A stretch of 64,000 nt of DNA from JAFAMB01 sp963775805 (GCA_963775805.1 CAVZKG010000007.1:310001-374000); one strand, 5' to 3'; positions 34,328 through 44,227 are shown, numbered from the stretch's first letter. The notes: a model not told the origin generated them from the sequence alone. A program made the numbers and translations.

Positions 34328-35331
34328 GCCTTGACCGATTGATTGATCAAACGCGCGCCCGTTTTCCAAGTTACACCGAATCGCATGTCGAGATTTTGCC
34401 GCTGGAGAAAGGGGGATCCGACCGGAAATATTATCGTATCCGGTTCAGCGCAGAACATTCGCTGATTCTTGTGAAGTACGATCCGGAAAGACCGGAAAAC
34501 GAACGCTTCGTGGCAATTGCGAATTTTTTAAATAGGATCGGTGTCAACGCTCCTTCGATTTATCATCATGATCAGGAGCAGGGCCTCATTTGGCTGGAGG
34601 ATCTGGGTGAAGACGATCTTTGGAATCAGCGAAATGAACCTTGGACTTTGCGCAGGCCGCTTTACGAATCCACGCTTGATCAGGCTGCGTTATTGCATCG
34701 AGCCGATCCGACGTTGTGCGAATCCCTGCACTTGCAATCCAGATTCGATGAGTCGCTTTATCGTTGGGAACAAAATTATTGTTTTGAAAATTGTCTAGAA
34801 CGCTATTTTCAACTTCCTCGGGCAGAGATTGATTCGGTCCGCAGAATTCCAGCGTTTCAGCAACTGGCCGAAAATCTCGCCGCCTACCCACGCGTTCTAA
34901 TCCATCGGGATTTCCAATCGCAGAATATTATTATTCGGAATGATGAAGCCTATCTGATTGATTTTCAGGGGCTGCGCCTTGGCTTGCCTCATTACGATCT
35001 TGCTTCACTGTTGTTTGATCCGTATGTAACGTTTTCGGTGGCAGAACGCGATTATTTGCTCCGGTATTATCATGCGCGGAATGGCGAAGGTTGGAAGTTT
35101 GTGGATTTCGAGCAAGTTTACCGGCAATGCGCGATCCAGAGACTGATGCAGGCGCTGGGCGCCTATGGAGTGATTGGACTCGTACGCGAAAAGACCGAGT
35201 ATCTACGTTACATTCAGCCAGCGATAAAATCGTTGATCGAGGTTGCTTCCCTCGAAGAGAACTTTAATTTCTTTGCAGAATTTTTAAGTCGACTTCCGGA
35301 TAGACCTAAACCAAGGACCCGACTCGCGTGA
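34324..35331 (+). CDS. aminoglycoside-phosphotransferase-fold sugar kinase (AmgK-like)
   Basis: From the ATG overlapping the upstream stop the protein is 335 residues. Motifs of the APH fold are present: KGGSDRKYYRI at the nucleotide site, LIWLEDLGEDDLW, and the catalytic loop LIHRDFQSQNIII followed by AYLIDFQGLRLGLPHYDLASLLFDPYV. These match AmgK, the N-acetylmuramate/N-acetylglucosamine 1-kinase that feeds MurU-type enzymes. The pairing with the nucleotidyltransferase gene strongly supports a sugar-1-phosphate role. A maltokinase role for the adjacent GlgE was considered, but the sequence does not show maltokinase motifs. Confidence 0.82.
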   Translation: MSLDRLIDQTRARFPSYTESHVEILPLEKGGSDRKYYRIRFSAEHSLILVKYDPERPENERFVAIANFLNRIGVNAPSIYHHDQEQGLIWLEDLGEDDLWNQRNEPWTLRRPLYESTLDQAALLHRADPTLCESLHLQSRFDESLYRWEQNYCFENCLERYFQLPRAEIDSVRRIPAFQQLAENLAAYPRVLIHRDFQSQNIIIRNDEAYLIDFQGLRLGLPHYDLASLLFDPYVTFSVAERDYLLRYYHARNGEGWKFVDFEQVYRQCAIQRLMQALGAYGVIGLVREKTEYLRYIQPAIKSLIEVASLEENFNFFAEFLSRLPDRPKPRTRLA

Positions 35332-37328
35332 CCACAAAAAAGAACGACTTGGAACGGTTACCAACCGTTGTGATTGAGAACGTCGAACCTTGTCTCGACG
35401 GAGGGCGTTATCCGATTAAGAGGGTTATCGGACAGGCGCTGAACGTTTCAGCGGATGTTTTCAAAGAGGGGCATGATCAGGTTTGCGCCGTCTTGAAGTG
35501 GCGAAAAATCGGCGATCCAGAGTGGAACCGGACGCAAATGCGTCCTTTGGAAAATGACCGATGGGAGGGTGTTTGTCATTTCATCGAGAACGCCGCTCAC
35601 GAGTACACGATCGAGGCATGGGAAGATCATTTCAAATCATGGCAGGTGGAGTACGGGAAGAAATATGGTGCAGGGAATACCGCACTTAGGACCGAACTGG
35701 ACGAAGGCACAAATCTCATCCAGCAGGCTGCTGCCCGAGCCAATCGCAAACAAGATAAGGATCGTCTAAACACTTTTTCGAAGCAGTTGAAAACGGCTGA
35801 TGCTCACCTCGGGGCGCAACTCGCGAAAAATCCCGAGTTGACCGGCTTAATGGCTGCATGGCCGGATCTCGATCTCAGCACGGAGTTTCGGCCCTACCTC
35901 AATGCGACTGTGGATCGGCCCAAGGCGTTATTTGCAGCATGGTACGAGTTTTTCCCCCGGTCCGCGGAAGGGAAAGGAAACATGGGATCAAAATTTCGTG
36001 ATTGCCTCCCGCGGATCGATGACGCGAAGGCGATGGGGTTTGATGTGATCTATTTCCCTCCGATCCATCCAATCGGCTTCACCAATCGAAAAGGGAAAAA
36101 CAATTCTGTGACCTGTGAGCCGGGCGAACCAGGTGTCCCTTATGCGATAGGGAGCCAGTTCGGTGGCCACAAAGCGGTGGAACCGGAACTCGGGACGATA
36201 GACGATTTCGACTGGCTCGTCTCGGAGGTGCACGCCAGAGGGATGGAGATTGCCCTTGATTTTGCGATCAATTGTTCGCCCGACCATCCGTACGTTAAAG
36301 ACCATCCGGACTGGTTTTTTCATCGACCGGACGGAACAATCAAGTACGCGGAAAACCCACCTAAAAAGTACGAAGACGTATATCCGCTCAATTTCTACAA
36401 TGCGGACTGGCGAAATCTTTGGGAGGAAATGAAAGAGGTTATCCTCTTCTGGGTGCGCCACGGCGTCCGAATTTTTCGGGTAGACAATCCACACACCAAA
36501 CCGAACGCTTTTTGGGAGTGGATGATCTCTGGGATCCAGGAGGAGGCCCCGGATGTCGTTTTTCTTGCAGAAGCCTTCACGCGGCCAAAAATGATGAAGG
36601 CCCTGGCCAAGGGAGGATACACCCAGTCTTATACGTACTTCACCTGGCGGACCAATAAATGGGAGCTGACGGAGTATCTCACCGAGCTGACCCAGACCGA
36701 CATGAAGTATTATTTCCGGGCAAACTTTTTTCCGAACACGCCCGATATCCTACCGTTCCATTTGCAAACCGGGGGTCGGCCTGCGTTTCTGATCCGTTCG
36801 GTCCTTGCAACCACTCTGACGACGGTTTACGGAATTTACAGCGGGTTTGAGCTTTGTGAGAATCTCGCCGTTCCGGGTAAAGAGGAATATCTGAATTCGG
36901 AGAAATATCAGTTCAAGGAACGCGATTGGAACGCTCCGGGAAACATCAAGGACTACATCACCACCTTGAACCGGATTCGGCAAAATAACCGGGCATTGCG
37001 CGAATATGAGAATCTCCGGTTCCACACGATCGAAAACGAACAGATCCTGTTCTATTCAAAATCGACGGACGCTCTGGACAATATCATTCTCGTGATTGTC
37101 AATCTTGACCCGCACAATGCCCAGAGTGGATTTGCTTCCGTCCCGATTGAGAGCTTTCAGATTGAGGCGGCTGACCCCTACCAGGTTGAAGATCTGATCA
37201 CGGGTGAAAAGTTCACTTGGCGCGGTAGTCGCAACTTTGTGATGCTTGATCCTTATAGCCGGCCTGCACATATTTTCCGCGTCCGTCGTCTAATTGGAAT
37301 GGATGGAACGCAAACGATCTTCGCATGA
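35328..37328 (+). CDS. glgE: alpha-1,4-glucan:maltose-1-phosphate maltosyltransferase GlgE
   Basis: A GTG start overlaps the kinase stop. The protein (666 residues) is a GH13_3 enzyme. The N-terminal Ig-like domain carries the VIENVEPCLDGGRYPIKR block; the barrel has YFPPIHPIGFTNRKGKNN, the nucleophile Asp in RIFRVDNPHTKPNAFW, the acid/base Glu in VVFLAEAFTRPK, and PDILPFHLQTGGRPAF. GlgE lengthens alpha-glucan using maltose-1-phosphate. TreS, maltokinase and GlgB, its usual partners, are not in the window. Confidence 0.94.
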   Translation: MTTKKNDLERLPTVVIENVEPCLDGGRYPIKRVIGQALNVSADVFKEGHDQVCAVLKWRKIGDPEWNRTQMRPLENDRWEGVCHFIENAAHEYTIEAWEDHFKSWQVEYGKKYGAGNTALRTELDEGTNLIQQAAARANRKQDKDRLNTFSKQLKTADAHLGAQLAKNPELTGLMAAWPDLDLSTEFRPYLNATVDRPKALFAAWYEFFPRSAEGKGNMGSKFRDCLPRIDDAKAMGFDVIYFPPIHPIGFTNRKGKNNSVTCEPGEPGVPYAIGSQFGGHKAVEPELGTIDDFDWLVSEVHARGMEIALDFAINCSPDHPYVKDHPDWFFHRPDGTIKYAENPPKKYEDVYPLNFYNADWRNLWEEMKEVILFWVRHGVRIFRVDNPHTKPNAFWEWMISGIQEEAPDVVFLAEAFTRPKMMKALAKGGYTQSYTYFTWRTNKWELTEYLTELTQTDMKYYFRANFFPNTPDILPFHLQTGGRPAFLIRSVLATTLTTVYGIYSGFELCENLAVPGKEEYLNSEKYQFKERDWNAPGNIKDYITTLNRIRQNNRALREYENLRFHTIENEQILFYSKSTDALDNIILVIVNLDPHNAQSGFASVPIESFQIEAADPYQVEDLITGEKFTWRGSRNFVMLDPYSRPAHIFRVRRLIGMDGTQTIFA

Positions 37329-38794
37329 CTAGAGCTGTGTGGCTCAGCTTCGTCTCGCGCAAAATCAGAGCTCGGTATAGGAGCCTCGGTCTTTGCGGGC
37401 TGGTAGCGGTGTTGCTGCTTGGTTGCGGCCAGTCCAAAGAACAGGCGCTGCAGGAATTGGAGAAGCTGAATGTGAAATTTACGACGGATGATTTTGTTCA
37501 ATCCGCCGATAAAGGGGATCTAAAAGCCGTTCAGCTCTTTTTGGAGGCAGGCATCGACTGCAATTCTCCCGACGCTACTGGTTCAACCGCTCTGATTGCC
37601 GCTGCCAAGGAAGGACGTCTAGACGTGGTGAACAAGTTGTTAGAACAAAAGTTAAATCTCAATTTTCAGGACAAACAGGGCGAAACCGCGCTGATGCTCG
37701 CGGCCGCGAACAATCACACGGATATCGTTAAGTTACTGTTGAAGAAAAACGCCGATCCAAATATCCAGGATCAGAGTGGCTGGTCGGCTCTGATGAAAGC
37801 TGTCTACCAGGGCAATACTGCTTGCGTAGAAACCCTTGTGGGTCAATCACATCAAGAGGTCAATCGAGCGCTTCTTGTCGCTGCACTGACCGGTCACAAA
37901 GAAATTGTAAAGCTTCTGCTCGATAACGGGGCAGAGATCGATACGCGGGCCGATGATGGACGAACACCGCTGATGCTAGCGGCGGCAAAAGGAGACAATG
38001 ACCTCGTCGCGGCACTATTGGCGGCGGGTGCAGACTCCACGCTTGTGGACAAGTCCGGCGCCACAAGTGCTGCCTTGGCTGCGGGCAAAGGCTATAACGA
38101 TTTGGCAAATCGTTTGCAAAAATCCCCGCCACCCGCTCCCCCCGCGGGTTCACCCAGTGTTGCGACGACTTCGGGTTCGCCTCAGGCCGTCGTTTCACCG
38201 AAGCCTGCGGGAGCAATTTCCGATAAAGATTTTCTGTCGCAACCCCCGGTAGCCTCGGCTCCCAATTCCGGCGGAGACGCGAGCGTTGCCAGTTCTGCTC
38301 CGGTCTCCACGGACCCTAACTCAGCGAAACCGATTTCAGTTGTTGAGATACAGGAGGCGTTTCTTCCTGTGATGCTGACAGAAGTGAGTGGAAAGAGAGC
38401 GAAGATCCAAGCTGAGGGCGGAGACGAATACAATGTCGTAGTCGGAGATGAGTTGAAGGGCCTCAGTTACAAGGTTGCGGAAGTCGAAGTGCGTCACACC
38501 GAAGACAAAGACGGTAACCCGGTCGACGACTCCATCGTTAAATTGAGGAATACAAAGTCGGGGCGTGAAGTCGAGCTGATAAAAGGTGTCCCGGCGCAGG
38601 ACCGGCCGCCATACGCTGTTCTTGGTCTGCCGGATTCTAATCAGACGTTGAAAGTGGAGGTGGATCAGACTTTTTCAATCCCGAGTGACCCGGGCCACAC
38701 ATACAAGGTGTTGGATATTCGTCCAGCACAGGTGATCGTTAGGCGAATCGAAGACAATCGTGTGATAACCCTGGAGAAGAAACCTCGTAATTGA
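37325..38794 (+). CDS. ankyrin-repeat lipoprotein
   Basis: The protein (489 residues) has an N-terminal lipoprotein signal (VAVLLLGCGQS; Cys near residue 36) after a long basic leader. It has about six ankyrin repeats between residues 55 and 260, with the TALIAAAKEGRLDVVNKLLE-type consensus. A Pro/Ser-rich linker (265-340) leads to a C-terminal domain of unknown type (YNVVVGDELKGLSYKVAEVEV, then TFSIPSDPGHTYKVLDIRPAQVIV) that resembles Amuc_1099-like sheets. It overlaps glgE by 4 bp. It is probably a periplasmic protein-binding scaffold. Confidence 0.8.
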   Translation: MTRAVWLSFVSRKIRARYRSLGLCGLVAVLLLGCGQSKEQALQELEKLNVKFTTDDFVQSADKGDLKAVQLFLEAGIDCNSPDATGSTALIAAAKEGRLDVVNKLLEQKLNLNFQDKQGETALMLAAANNHTDIVKLLLKKNADPNIQDQSGWSALMKAVYQGNTACVETLVGQSHQEVNRALLVAALTGHKEIVKLLLDNGAEIDTRADDGRTPLMLAAAKGDNDLVAALLAAGADSTLVDKSGATSAALAAGKGYNDLANRLQKSPPPAPPAGSPSVATTSGSPQAVVSPKPAGAISDKDFLSQPPVASAPNSGGDASVASSAPVSTDPNSAKPISVVEIQEAFLPVMLTEVSGKRAKIQAEGGDEYNVVVGDELKGLSYKVAEVEVRHTEDKDGNPVDDSIVKLRNTKSGREVELIKGVPAQDRPPYAVLGLPDSNQTLKVEVDQTFSIPSDPGHTYKVLDIRPAQVIVRRIEDNRVITLEKKPRN

Positions 38795-38803
38795 GGACTG
38801 CAT

Positions 38804-39619
38804 ATGCGAATCCCTCTTGAAGATCTGTTCGAAGATATAGTCGGCAAAGCTCAGCGCGGCTTGCAGGTGAGCGATCAGGAACTCTGCCGCCGGGGTCAAC
38901 TGAGCCTTGAGGATCTCCGATCACTCAAAAAAGAAGCCGGGAACCCCGAGTTTATCCCTGGCGTCGCCACGGCATTGAGCTTGGGATCCAAAGCGCTCGC
39001 AGAAAGTTATTCGAGAAGTTGGTACCCGACCGATGTCCCAGAAATCGAAGGCGCTAAGCAATTCAATAGCGCGCTGATCGATATGACGGTAAACGCCTAC
39101 CTTGTTTGGAATCCTGAAACGAAAGAGGCAACGATTTTCGACACCGGCTCGGATGCGAGAGAGCTTCTCGCGTTCGTTGCTTCTGCGGGGCTCACGCCCA
39201 AGTATCTGTTTCTGACGCACACACACCAGGACCATATAGCGGACTTGTCGGCGATCGTGAAAAAGACACACGTCGAAATATTCTCACCGGATCTCGAGCG
39301 TTTGCCGGAAACCAAGATTGTGAGAGAAGGAGATCAATTGCGCCTCGGAAAGCTTCGCATCGAGGCTCGCCTCACAAACGGGCATTCTCCAGGGGGAACC
39401 TCATATATTGTCCACGGACTGCAAAACACGGTGGCCGTGGTTGGGGATTCTCTTTTCGCGGGATCGATGGGAGGCGCTCCGAATGATTATCAAAAGGCTC
39501 TTCGAAATAACCTCGAAAAGCTGCTCTCGTTGCCAGGTGATACGCTGATTTGTCCCGGGCATGGCCCATTGACAACCGTCGCAAATGAACGGGAGCACAA
39601 CCCATTCTTTGCACGATAG
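38804..39619 (+). CDS. metallo-beta-lactamase fold hydrolase (glyoxalase II-like)
   Basis: The N-terminal 80 residues form a helical region unlike glyoxalase II. After it come the MBL motifs TGSDARELLAFV, LFLTHTHQDHIADLSA (HxHxDH), the NGHSPGGTSYIV metal His, VVGDSLFAGSMGG (bridging Asp) and ICPGHGPLTT (last His). It hydrolyses a thioester or related substrate; which one is not known. Length 271. It lies 9 bp after the ankyrin gene and 2 bp before trmB, in the same plus-strand run. Confidence 0.85.
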   Translation: MRIPLEDLFEDIVGKAQRGLQVSDQELCRRGQLSLEDLRSLKKEAGNPEFIPGVATALSLGSKALAESYSRSWYPTDVPEIEGAKQFNSALIDMTVNAYLVWNPETKEATIFDTGSDARELLAFVASAGLTPKYLFLTHTHQDHIADLSAIVKKTHVEIFSPDLERLPETKIVREGDQLRLGKLRIEARLTNGHSPGGTSYIVHGLQNTVAVVGDSLFAGSMGGAPNDYQKALRNNLEKLLSLPGDTLICPGHGPLTTVANEREHNPFFAR

Positions 39620-39621
39620 AA

Positions 39622-40209
39622 ATGGAAGTCGTTCCGGCAAGCATTATCGAGCCGCTCTCTCCGCATGAGATATTCGGCAATGATCGGCCGGTTGAAGTTG
39701 ATCTCGGGTCCGGGCCCGGAAAGTTTCTTGTCGAATCCGCGATAAGTTTCCCTGAACGAAACTTTCTGGGGATCGAGCGCCTGCTTGGCCGCGTTCGCAA
39801 AACCTGTCGGGCGTCGTCGACGATCGGGTTGACTAATGTTCGAGTTTTACGGTTGGAGCTGGAATACACGGTTCGTTATCTCCTTCCGGGAAACTCGATT
39901 TCGCGATTTCACTTAAACTTTCCGGATCCGTGGCCAAAACGAAGACACCATGCTCGCCGCGTCGTGGACGACGAGTTTCTGAAAGCCATTCATACGAGTC
40001 TCGTGAAGTCTGGAGAGCTCTGGATTAAAACCGATCACGAATCTTATTTTCAGAATATGGAGAAAGTTGCGGCACGATCTGAACTATGGACGCCACTTGA
40101 ATGGGCGGAAGAAGGTTACCCGCGCACGGATTTCGAGGAGCAGTTTCTCGCGAAGGCACTCCCGATTTACCGGCTCCGGCTCTCCAAACGAAATTCCGAT
40201 CCAGAATAG
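39622..40209 (+). CDS. trmB: tRNA (guanine-N7-)-methyltransferase TrmB
   Basis: TrmB makes m7G46 in tRNA using SAM. The protein (195 residues) has the SAM motif VEVDLGSGPGKFLVESA, then FLGIERLLGRVRKTCR, and the family hallmark FHLNFPDPWPKRRHHARRVVDDEFL, followed by GELWIKTDHESYFQNM. It ends in convergent overlap (43 bp) with comEC. Confidence 0.95.
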   Translation: MEVVPASIIEPLSPHEIFGNDRPVEVDLGSGPGKFLVESAISFPERNFLGIERLLGRVRKTCRASSTIGLTNVRVLRLELEYTVRYLLPGNSISRFHLNFPDPWPKRRHHARRVVDDEFLKAIHTSLVKSGELWIKTDHESYFQNMEKVAARSELWTPLEWAEEGYPRTDFEEQFLAKALPIYRLRLSKRNSDPE

Positions 40210-42407
40210 TTTCGAACTGTCAGTTTCCCATTAGACAAGAAAGTTGTCACTGCCCCTCCCTGCTTGAGGAAGAAGCATTCCGGAGAAAGTCCAGTTCCTG
40301 GAGGATTTGCAATTCGTTCTGGTTTTGATCCACTCAATACGAGAACCGCTGGAGCAAGCTTTCTGATTATCAGATCTCGGGGAAAGCGTCGTTCATTCAG
40401 CCGGCCACAATACACAACATCGGCGTGATTCGTTTTCAGCTCGTTCAGAATTTGTTCTGTTACGGTTGGGAGGATTAAGACCCGGAATCGACCTAGGTGA
40501 ACGAGCACTGAGGTCACCAGAGGCCAATGAACCTCGCTTTTGAGTTGCGGCCGTTGACCTTGTGAGGAGATCTCTATCGGGCCGCCGCCGTTCACGACAA
40601 GGTGCGATCGATCGCTCGGAACAGCGGTTGCGAACTCTCCCCCTAACTGCTCGTCAATCGAAGGTAAGACTTCTCCCACCGAAAAGTCATCGCGTATCTC
40701 TGTGAATAGTTTGCCCGCATGTGAGGGTGGATCGGACAGGATTATTTTTTGAAGCCGGTTAATTCCAAGGAATCGGAGGTAGGGCCCCGTGATTTCCCTC
40801 CATTGGGCCTGTCTTCCGGTATTGACAAGCCAGTCATCGCCTCCGGCGTGGATGTGTACGATATGGTCGGAGCCGGCGGATAACGCCGTGACCTGATCTG
40901 AAAAGACCGATGTACACGCGGAGACATTGACGCAATGTCCTGGGATTGAGGAGAGGGTGTGCAGGATCACGAGCATAGCTTTGGTGATCAACCAACCAGT
41001 GTTATTGAAGCATGCAACAATGCCGGGGGAGATGCTTCCTGCAGCAAGACTGGCAACTCCGAGAAGCATGACCGTCGTGGCCAGCGGTACCACAAGCATG
41101 TTTGCGATCACGGAAATTAGCGAAAGGCGATGGTCTTGTAAGATCAACAGCGGCGCAGTTGCTACCCAGCACACAGCCGAAAGACTGAACAATTCGCAAG
41201 CCCGGAACATCCCGTAATGCCAGCCTCTTTGTACGGTAGTCAACAATCGCCGCGGCATGAACGGATCCAATCGAAAAGGACGGTAGAAAAAATCCGCTAC
41301 AGGTTTTGCTGCTGTTAAAATCGTAAATACAGCCACGAACGAAAGTTGAAATCCTAGCTGATACAATTGTTGCGTATCACGAATCAGGATGAGTACACCC
41401 GATCCGCAAAGTGAATTGATCATCCCAACAGGGCGTTCGAGCGATCCGCCGATTGCCAGGAATATTGCCATCACGGCTGCGCGGATGGTTGCCGGGTGAA
41501 ACTCGGTCAGTGCGCAATAGGTAATCGCCACCGGCACAATGGCCAGGCATAGAGACTGGCGCGGCAGTCGGACGTATCGCAGAAGGCTCCAAGCTAGTCC
41601 GATGAAAAAGCCGAGCTGCAGCCCGCTTGCCGCGAAGAGATGAATTGTCCCGGTGTCTCGAAATAGCCGTTTGAGATCATCACTGATCTCGCCGCGCGCA
41701 CCCAGGAACATTCCCTGAATTGTTTGCGCAACTTCAAGGTCCTCTTCCAGGCCCTGTTGAAGCGCTCCCAGGATTTTGTGACGGGCTTCGAGAGCGAACG
41801 CCGAAAGGGGATCGCCCTGGTTCTGCGCTATTACGGTCGCAGGTTCTTTGGCTTTGCCTCGGAAGTTCAGATAGATCGATTCGCGGCGGAGATAAGCTCC
41901 AAAATCGATCTGACCGGGATTCATTGGTTTGGCTGGAACCTGAAATTTCCCTTTCACTGAAATGCAATCGCCGTAAGAAAGAGGTTTCCCAGAGGACTCT
42001 GCGGCAGCCAGAAAGTGGGCAGAGCGATCGTCAACGGAGCGGATCATAGCGATAAAGCGTTGCAAGGATTGAACCTGGCCCGTTGTCGGTTCAGAAATAA
42101 GGAGCATGGTTACTGAGTGCTCTTCGTTGTCAAATGGGTCTTTGCGACTGCGCTGATAACCCTGATCTGTTGCGATTTGATTCCCGTGCCAGAACGCGAA
42201 GATGGCGAACAGCAGGATCAGTGCGGGCCATGTTGACCGAATCGTGAAAACGGCAGGCACCAGCAAAAGAAATCCCGCAGCCCAATACGGCCACCATTCC
42301 GGTTGCAGATCCGAAGCGAGGATCCCCAGACATGCTGCGACGAACATCCCTGCAAACGGCGCTCGTTGCCGGAACGGAAGAAGCATGTTCTCGGAATGAT
42401 CTGGCAC
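40167..42407 (-). CDS. comEC: ComEC/Rec2 family competence protein with degenerate MBL domain
   Basis: ComEC forms the inner-membrane channel for single-stranded DNA in natural transformation. The protein (746 residues) has an N-terminal pair of membrane helices, an OB-like domain (GDCISVKGKFQVPAKPMNPGQIDFGAYLRRESIYLNF), the competence domain with the HLFAASGLQLGFFIGLAWSLLRYVRL motif, and several transmembrane helices. A C-terminal MBL-like domain follows in which the expected HxxxDH metal motif reads LSDPPSHAGK, so it probably lacks metal-dependent nuclease activity. ComEA and other competence genes are not in the window. Confidence 0.88.
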   Translation of the reverse strand: MPDHSENMLLPFRQRAPFAGMFVAACLGILASDLQPEWWPYWAAGFLLLVPAVFTIRSTWPALILLFAIFAFWHGNQIATDQGYQRSRKDPFDNEEHSVTMLLISEPTTGQVQSLQRFIAMIRSVDDRSAHFLAAAESSGKPLSYGDCISVKGKFQVPAKPMNPGQIDFGAYLRRESIYLNFRGKAKEPATVIAQNQGDPLSAFALEARHKILGALQQGLEEDLEVAQTIQGMFLGARGEISDDLKRLFRDTGTIHLFAASGLQLGFFIGLAWSLLRYVRLPRQSLCLAIVPVAITYCALTEFHPATIRAAVMAIFLAIGGSLERPVGMINSLCGSGVLILIRDTQQLYQLGFQLSFVAVFTILTAAKPVADFFYRPFRLDPFMPRRLLTTVQRGWHYGMFRACELFSLSAVCWVATAPLLILQDHRLSLISVIANMLVVPLATTVMLLGVASLAAGSISPGIVACFNNTGWLITKAMLVILHTLSSIPGHCVNVSACTSVFSDQVTALSAGSDHIVHIHAGGDDWLVNTGRQAQWREITGPYLRFLGINRLQKIILSDPPSHAGKLFTEIRDDFSVGEVLPSIDEQLGGEFATAVPSDRSHLVVNGGGPIEISSQGQRPQLKSEVHWPLVTSVLVHLGRFRVLILPTVTEQILNELKTNHADVVYCGRLNERRFPRDLIIRKLAPAVLVLSGSKPERIANPPGTGLSPECFFLKQGGAVTTFLSNGKLTVRNYSGSEFRLESRSR

Positions 42408-42521
42408 AGAAGCAACATAGCAAAAATATGTTATTATCTCAATTTAAAACCGCCCGAAAATTGAACAGGGTGGGTATCGTTTGTCCCGGAGGGACCGGCT
42501 TGGACCGAGTCCCAAGAACGT

Positions 42522-43292
42522 TTACACCGAAAGCCTCACACCATCGCTCGCTAGTAGAATGGCCTCTACCGATGGCAGTCGCTGCCGCGCCTCGTTTAGA
42601 AGCGATTCCTCGTTTCCGTACAAATCCCGCGCCAGATGGGTTAGTAAAAGCCTCTTCACCTTTTTATTGCTGAGAAAATCCCACAATTCGCTTGGCGCAA
42701 AATGTGCAAGCTCTGAGATAAGCAAGTCAACCGAAAGATGGAGTTGCTCTCCCAGATCAAGCGGACTCCCTAAGTCTCCGGTAAATAAAATCCGAAACTC
42801 AGAACTCTCAATGAGGAGGCTGTACGCTTTGAATCTTCCCTTGCCGAATTTGCGCACCAAAGACTCCAAATGGGTCGTTTCGCACGGACGAACTTTGAAT
42901 CCTCGCACATCGAAAGCCGAGTTCGATTCCCATGGAATAAAGAGTAACTGAAAAGGGACAAATTCTGGACCGAGATAGATTGCGTTCAACCACACCATAA
43001 GCGGTCCACAGAGTTCGTTTGGTAAAAAGATTGAAAGCGGTTTTTCGCGATGCAGGATCCACATCGTCTGTATCAACATTGGAAGTCCGCCAGTGTGATC
43101 AGAGTGACCATGCGTCAGTAATATCGCATCAATGGCTTCGATCGGAACGCCGGCCTCGGTCAGCGATCGTGAACACGGTTCTCCTGCATCAACCAGGATC
43201 AATTTGCCGTTCGCTGAAAGCAGCACACTCGAATGTCCGCGACGCGGAACCGGAAATCCGCATGCTGAACCGAGAACAAGTATTTCCGCCAT
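42522..43292 (-). CDS. MBL-fold hydrolase (RNase Z/PhnP-like)
   Basis: The protein (256 residues) has the N-terminal ILVLGSACGFPVPRRGHSSVLL strand pair, VDAGEPCSRSL, and the metal motif ILLTHGHSDHTGGLPML (HxHxDH). LFTGDLGSP (bridging Asp) and LLLTHLARD (last His) follow. This layout matches tRNase Z-like and PhnP-like phosphodiesterases, while the tRNase Z exosite arm is not seen. The substrate is unknown. It lies upstream of comEC on the same strand with a 114-bp gap. Confidence 0.82.
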   Translation of the reverse strand: MAEILVLGSACGFPVPRRGHSSVLLSANGKLILVDAGEPCSRSLTEAGVPIEAIDAILLTHGHSDHTGGLPMLIQTMWILHREKPLSIFLPNELCGPLMVWLNAIYLGPEFVPFQLLFIPWESNSAFDVRGFKVRPCETTHLESLVRKFGKGRFKAYSLLIESSEFRILFTGDLGSPLDLGEQLHLSVDLLISELAHFAPSELWDFLSNKKVKRLLLTHLARDLYGNEESLLNEARQRLPSVEAILLASDGVRLSV

Positions 43293-43501
43293 TGCTGCCG
43301 ATCGTAACAGGATTTATTTAAACCCACAACTTTCGGACAAGCTGTGTTAGCCGGAAGGGTGAAAGGTCGCAAACCTGATTTGAACAAGTAGCCAAGAGGG
43401 ATGCCAGCGGATCACTGAAATTTCTTTGATAGACAAATTTTTTGCATTTTTTCATTGGAAAAGCTTGTCAGGTGTCCATTTCCGGCATAAAAGCATCGTC
43501 C

Positions 43502-44227
43502 ATGCGCAAAAAGCTGTTCGCGGCAATTGCGTTGGCCATTCTAGCGGTACTCGCTAATGCCGACCCAAATGCGGCGCTGACTCGACTGGCTGACGGTTTC
43601 GATTTCCCGGTTGGTAGACCTAATGCCGACGGATATAAAATATCCCGAGGATTCACACCTCATGGCCATTTGGGTGAAGACTGGGTCGGCCAGGGAGGCA
43701 GCGGCACGGACTTTCGCGATCCAGTTTATTCAGTCGGAAATGGTGTTGTGACACTTGCACGTGATTTTCGTCGTTCCTGGGGAAATGTGATTGTGATTCG
43801 TCACGCTTTCATGGAGGAAGGCCAGGTGAAATATGCTGACTCGCTGTATGGACATCTTGACCGGATTATTGTGCGAGAGGGTCAGCAAATTGCACGCGGC
43901 CAGCAGATTGGCACCATAGGGAATGCGCATGGATTGTACGCTCCGCATTTGCATTTTGAGATGCACAAGAATCTCGCGATCGGCGTCGTTCATACAATGT
44001 TCTCCGGCGATCTGACGAATTATTATATACCTTCGGAATTCATCAATTCACATCGGTCGCTGCAGTCTGGAAATCGCGTAGCAACGGTGGCGATGAATAA
44101 TTTTGTGATGCCCTCTTTTGTCGGTATCCCAGCGCTCCCTCCGGTCAACTCCGCGAGCGAGCTGAATCATCGCGACGGCCTGTTCCACTGGGGCCGTGTG
44201 GATGACGTCTCCTCTAGTCAGAAGTAA
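43502..44227 (+). CDS. secreted M23 (LytM) peptidase-like protein
   Basis: From ATG 43502 the protein is 241 residues, with a signal peptide (MRKKLFAAIALAILAVLANA). The M23 domain has GHLGEDWVGQGGSGTDF (first metal His and Asp), VYSVGNGVVTLA, the SLYGHLDRIIV block, and HLHFEMHKN with the later HxH. This predicts a zinc endopeptidase acting on peptidoglycan crosslinks, or an EnvC-like activator. All four metal positions are seen, so activity is likely. A TTG-started longer frame from 43442 is less likely. Confidence 0.85.
   Translation: MRKKLFAAIALAILAVLANADPNAALTRLADGFDFPVGRPNADGYKISRGFTPHGHLGEDWVGQGGSGTDFRDPVYSVGNGVVTLARDFRRSWGNVIVIRHAFMEEGQVKYADSLYGHLDRIIVREGQQIARGQQIGTIGNAHGLYAPHLHFEMHKNLAIGVVHTMFSGDLTNYYIPSEFINSHRSLQSGNRVATVAMNNFVMPSFVGIPALPPVNSASELNHRDGLFHWGRVDDVSSSQK

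Noticed and set aside
34324..35331. Maltokinase partner for GlgE
   Set aside because: Motifs match AmgK-type APH kinases and the gene pairs with a sugar-1-phosphate nucleotidyltransferase.
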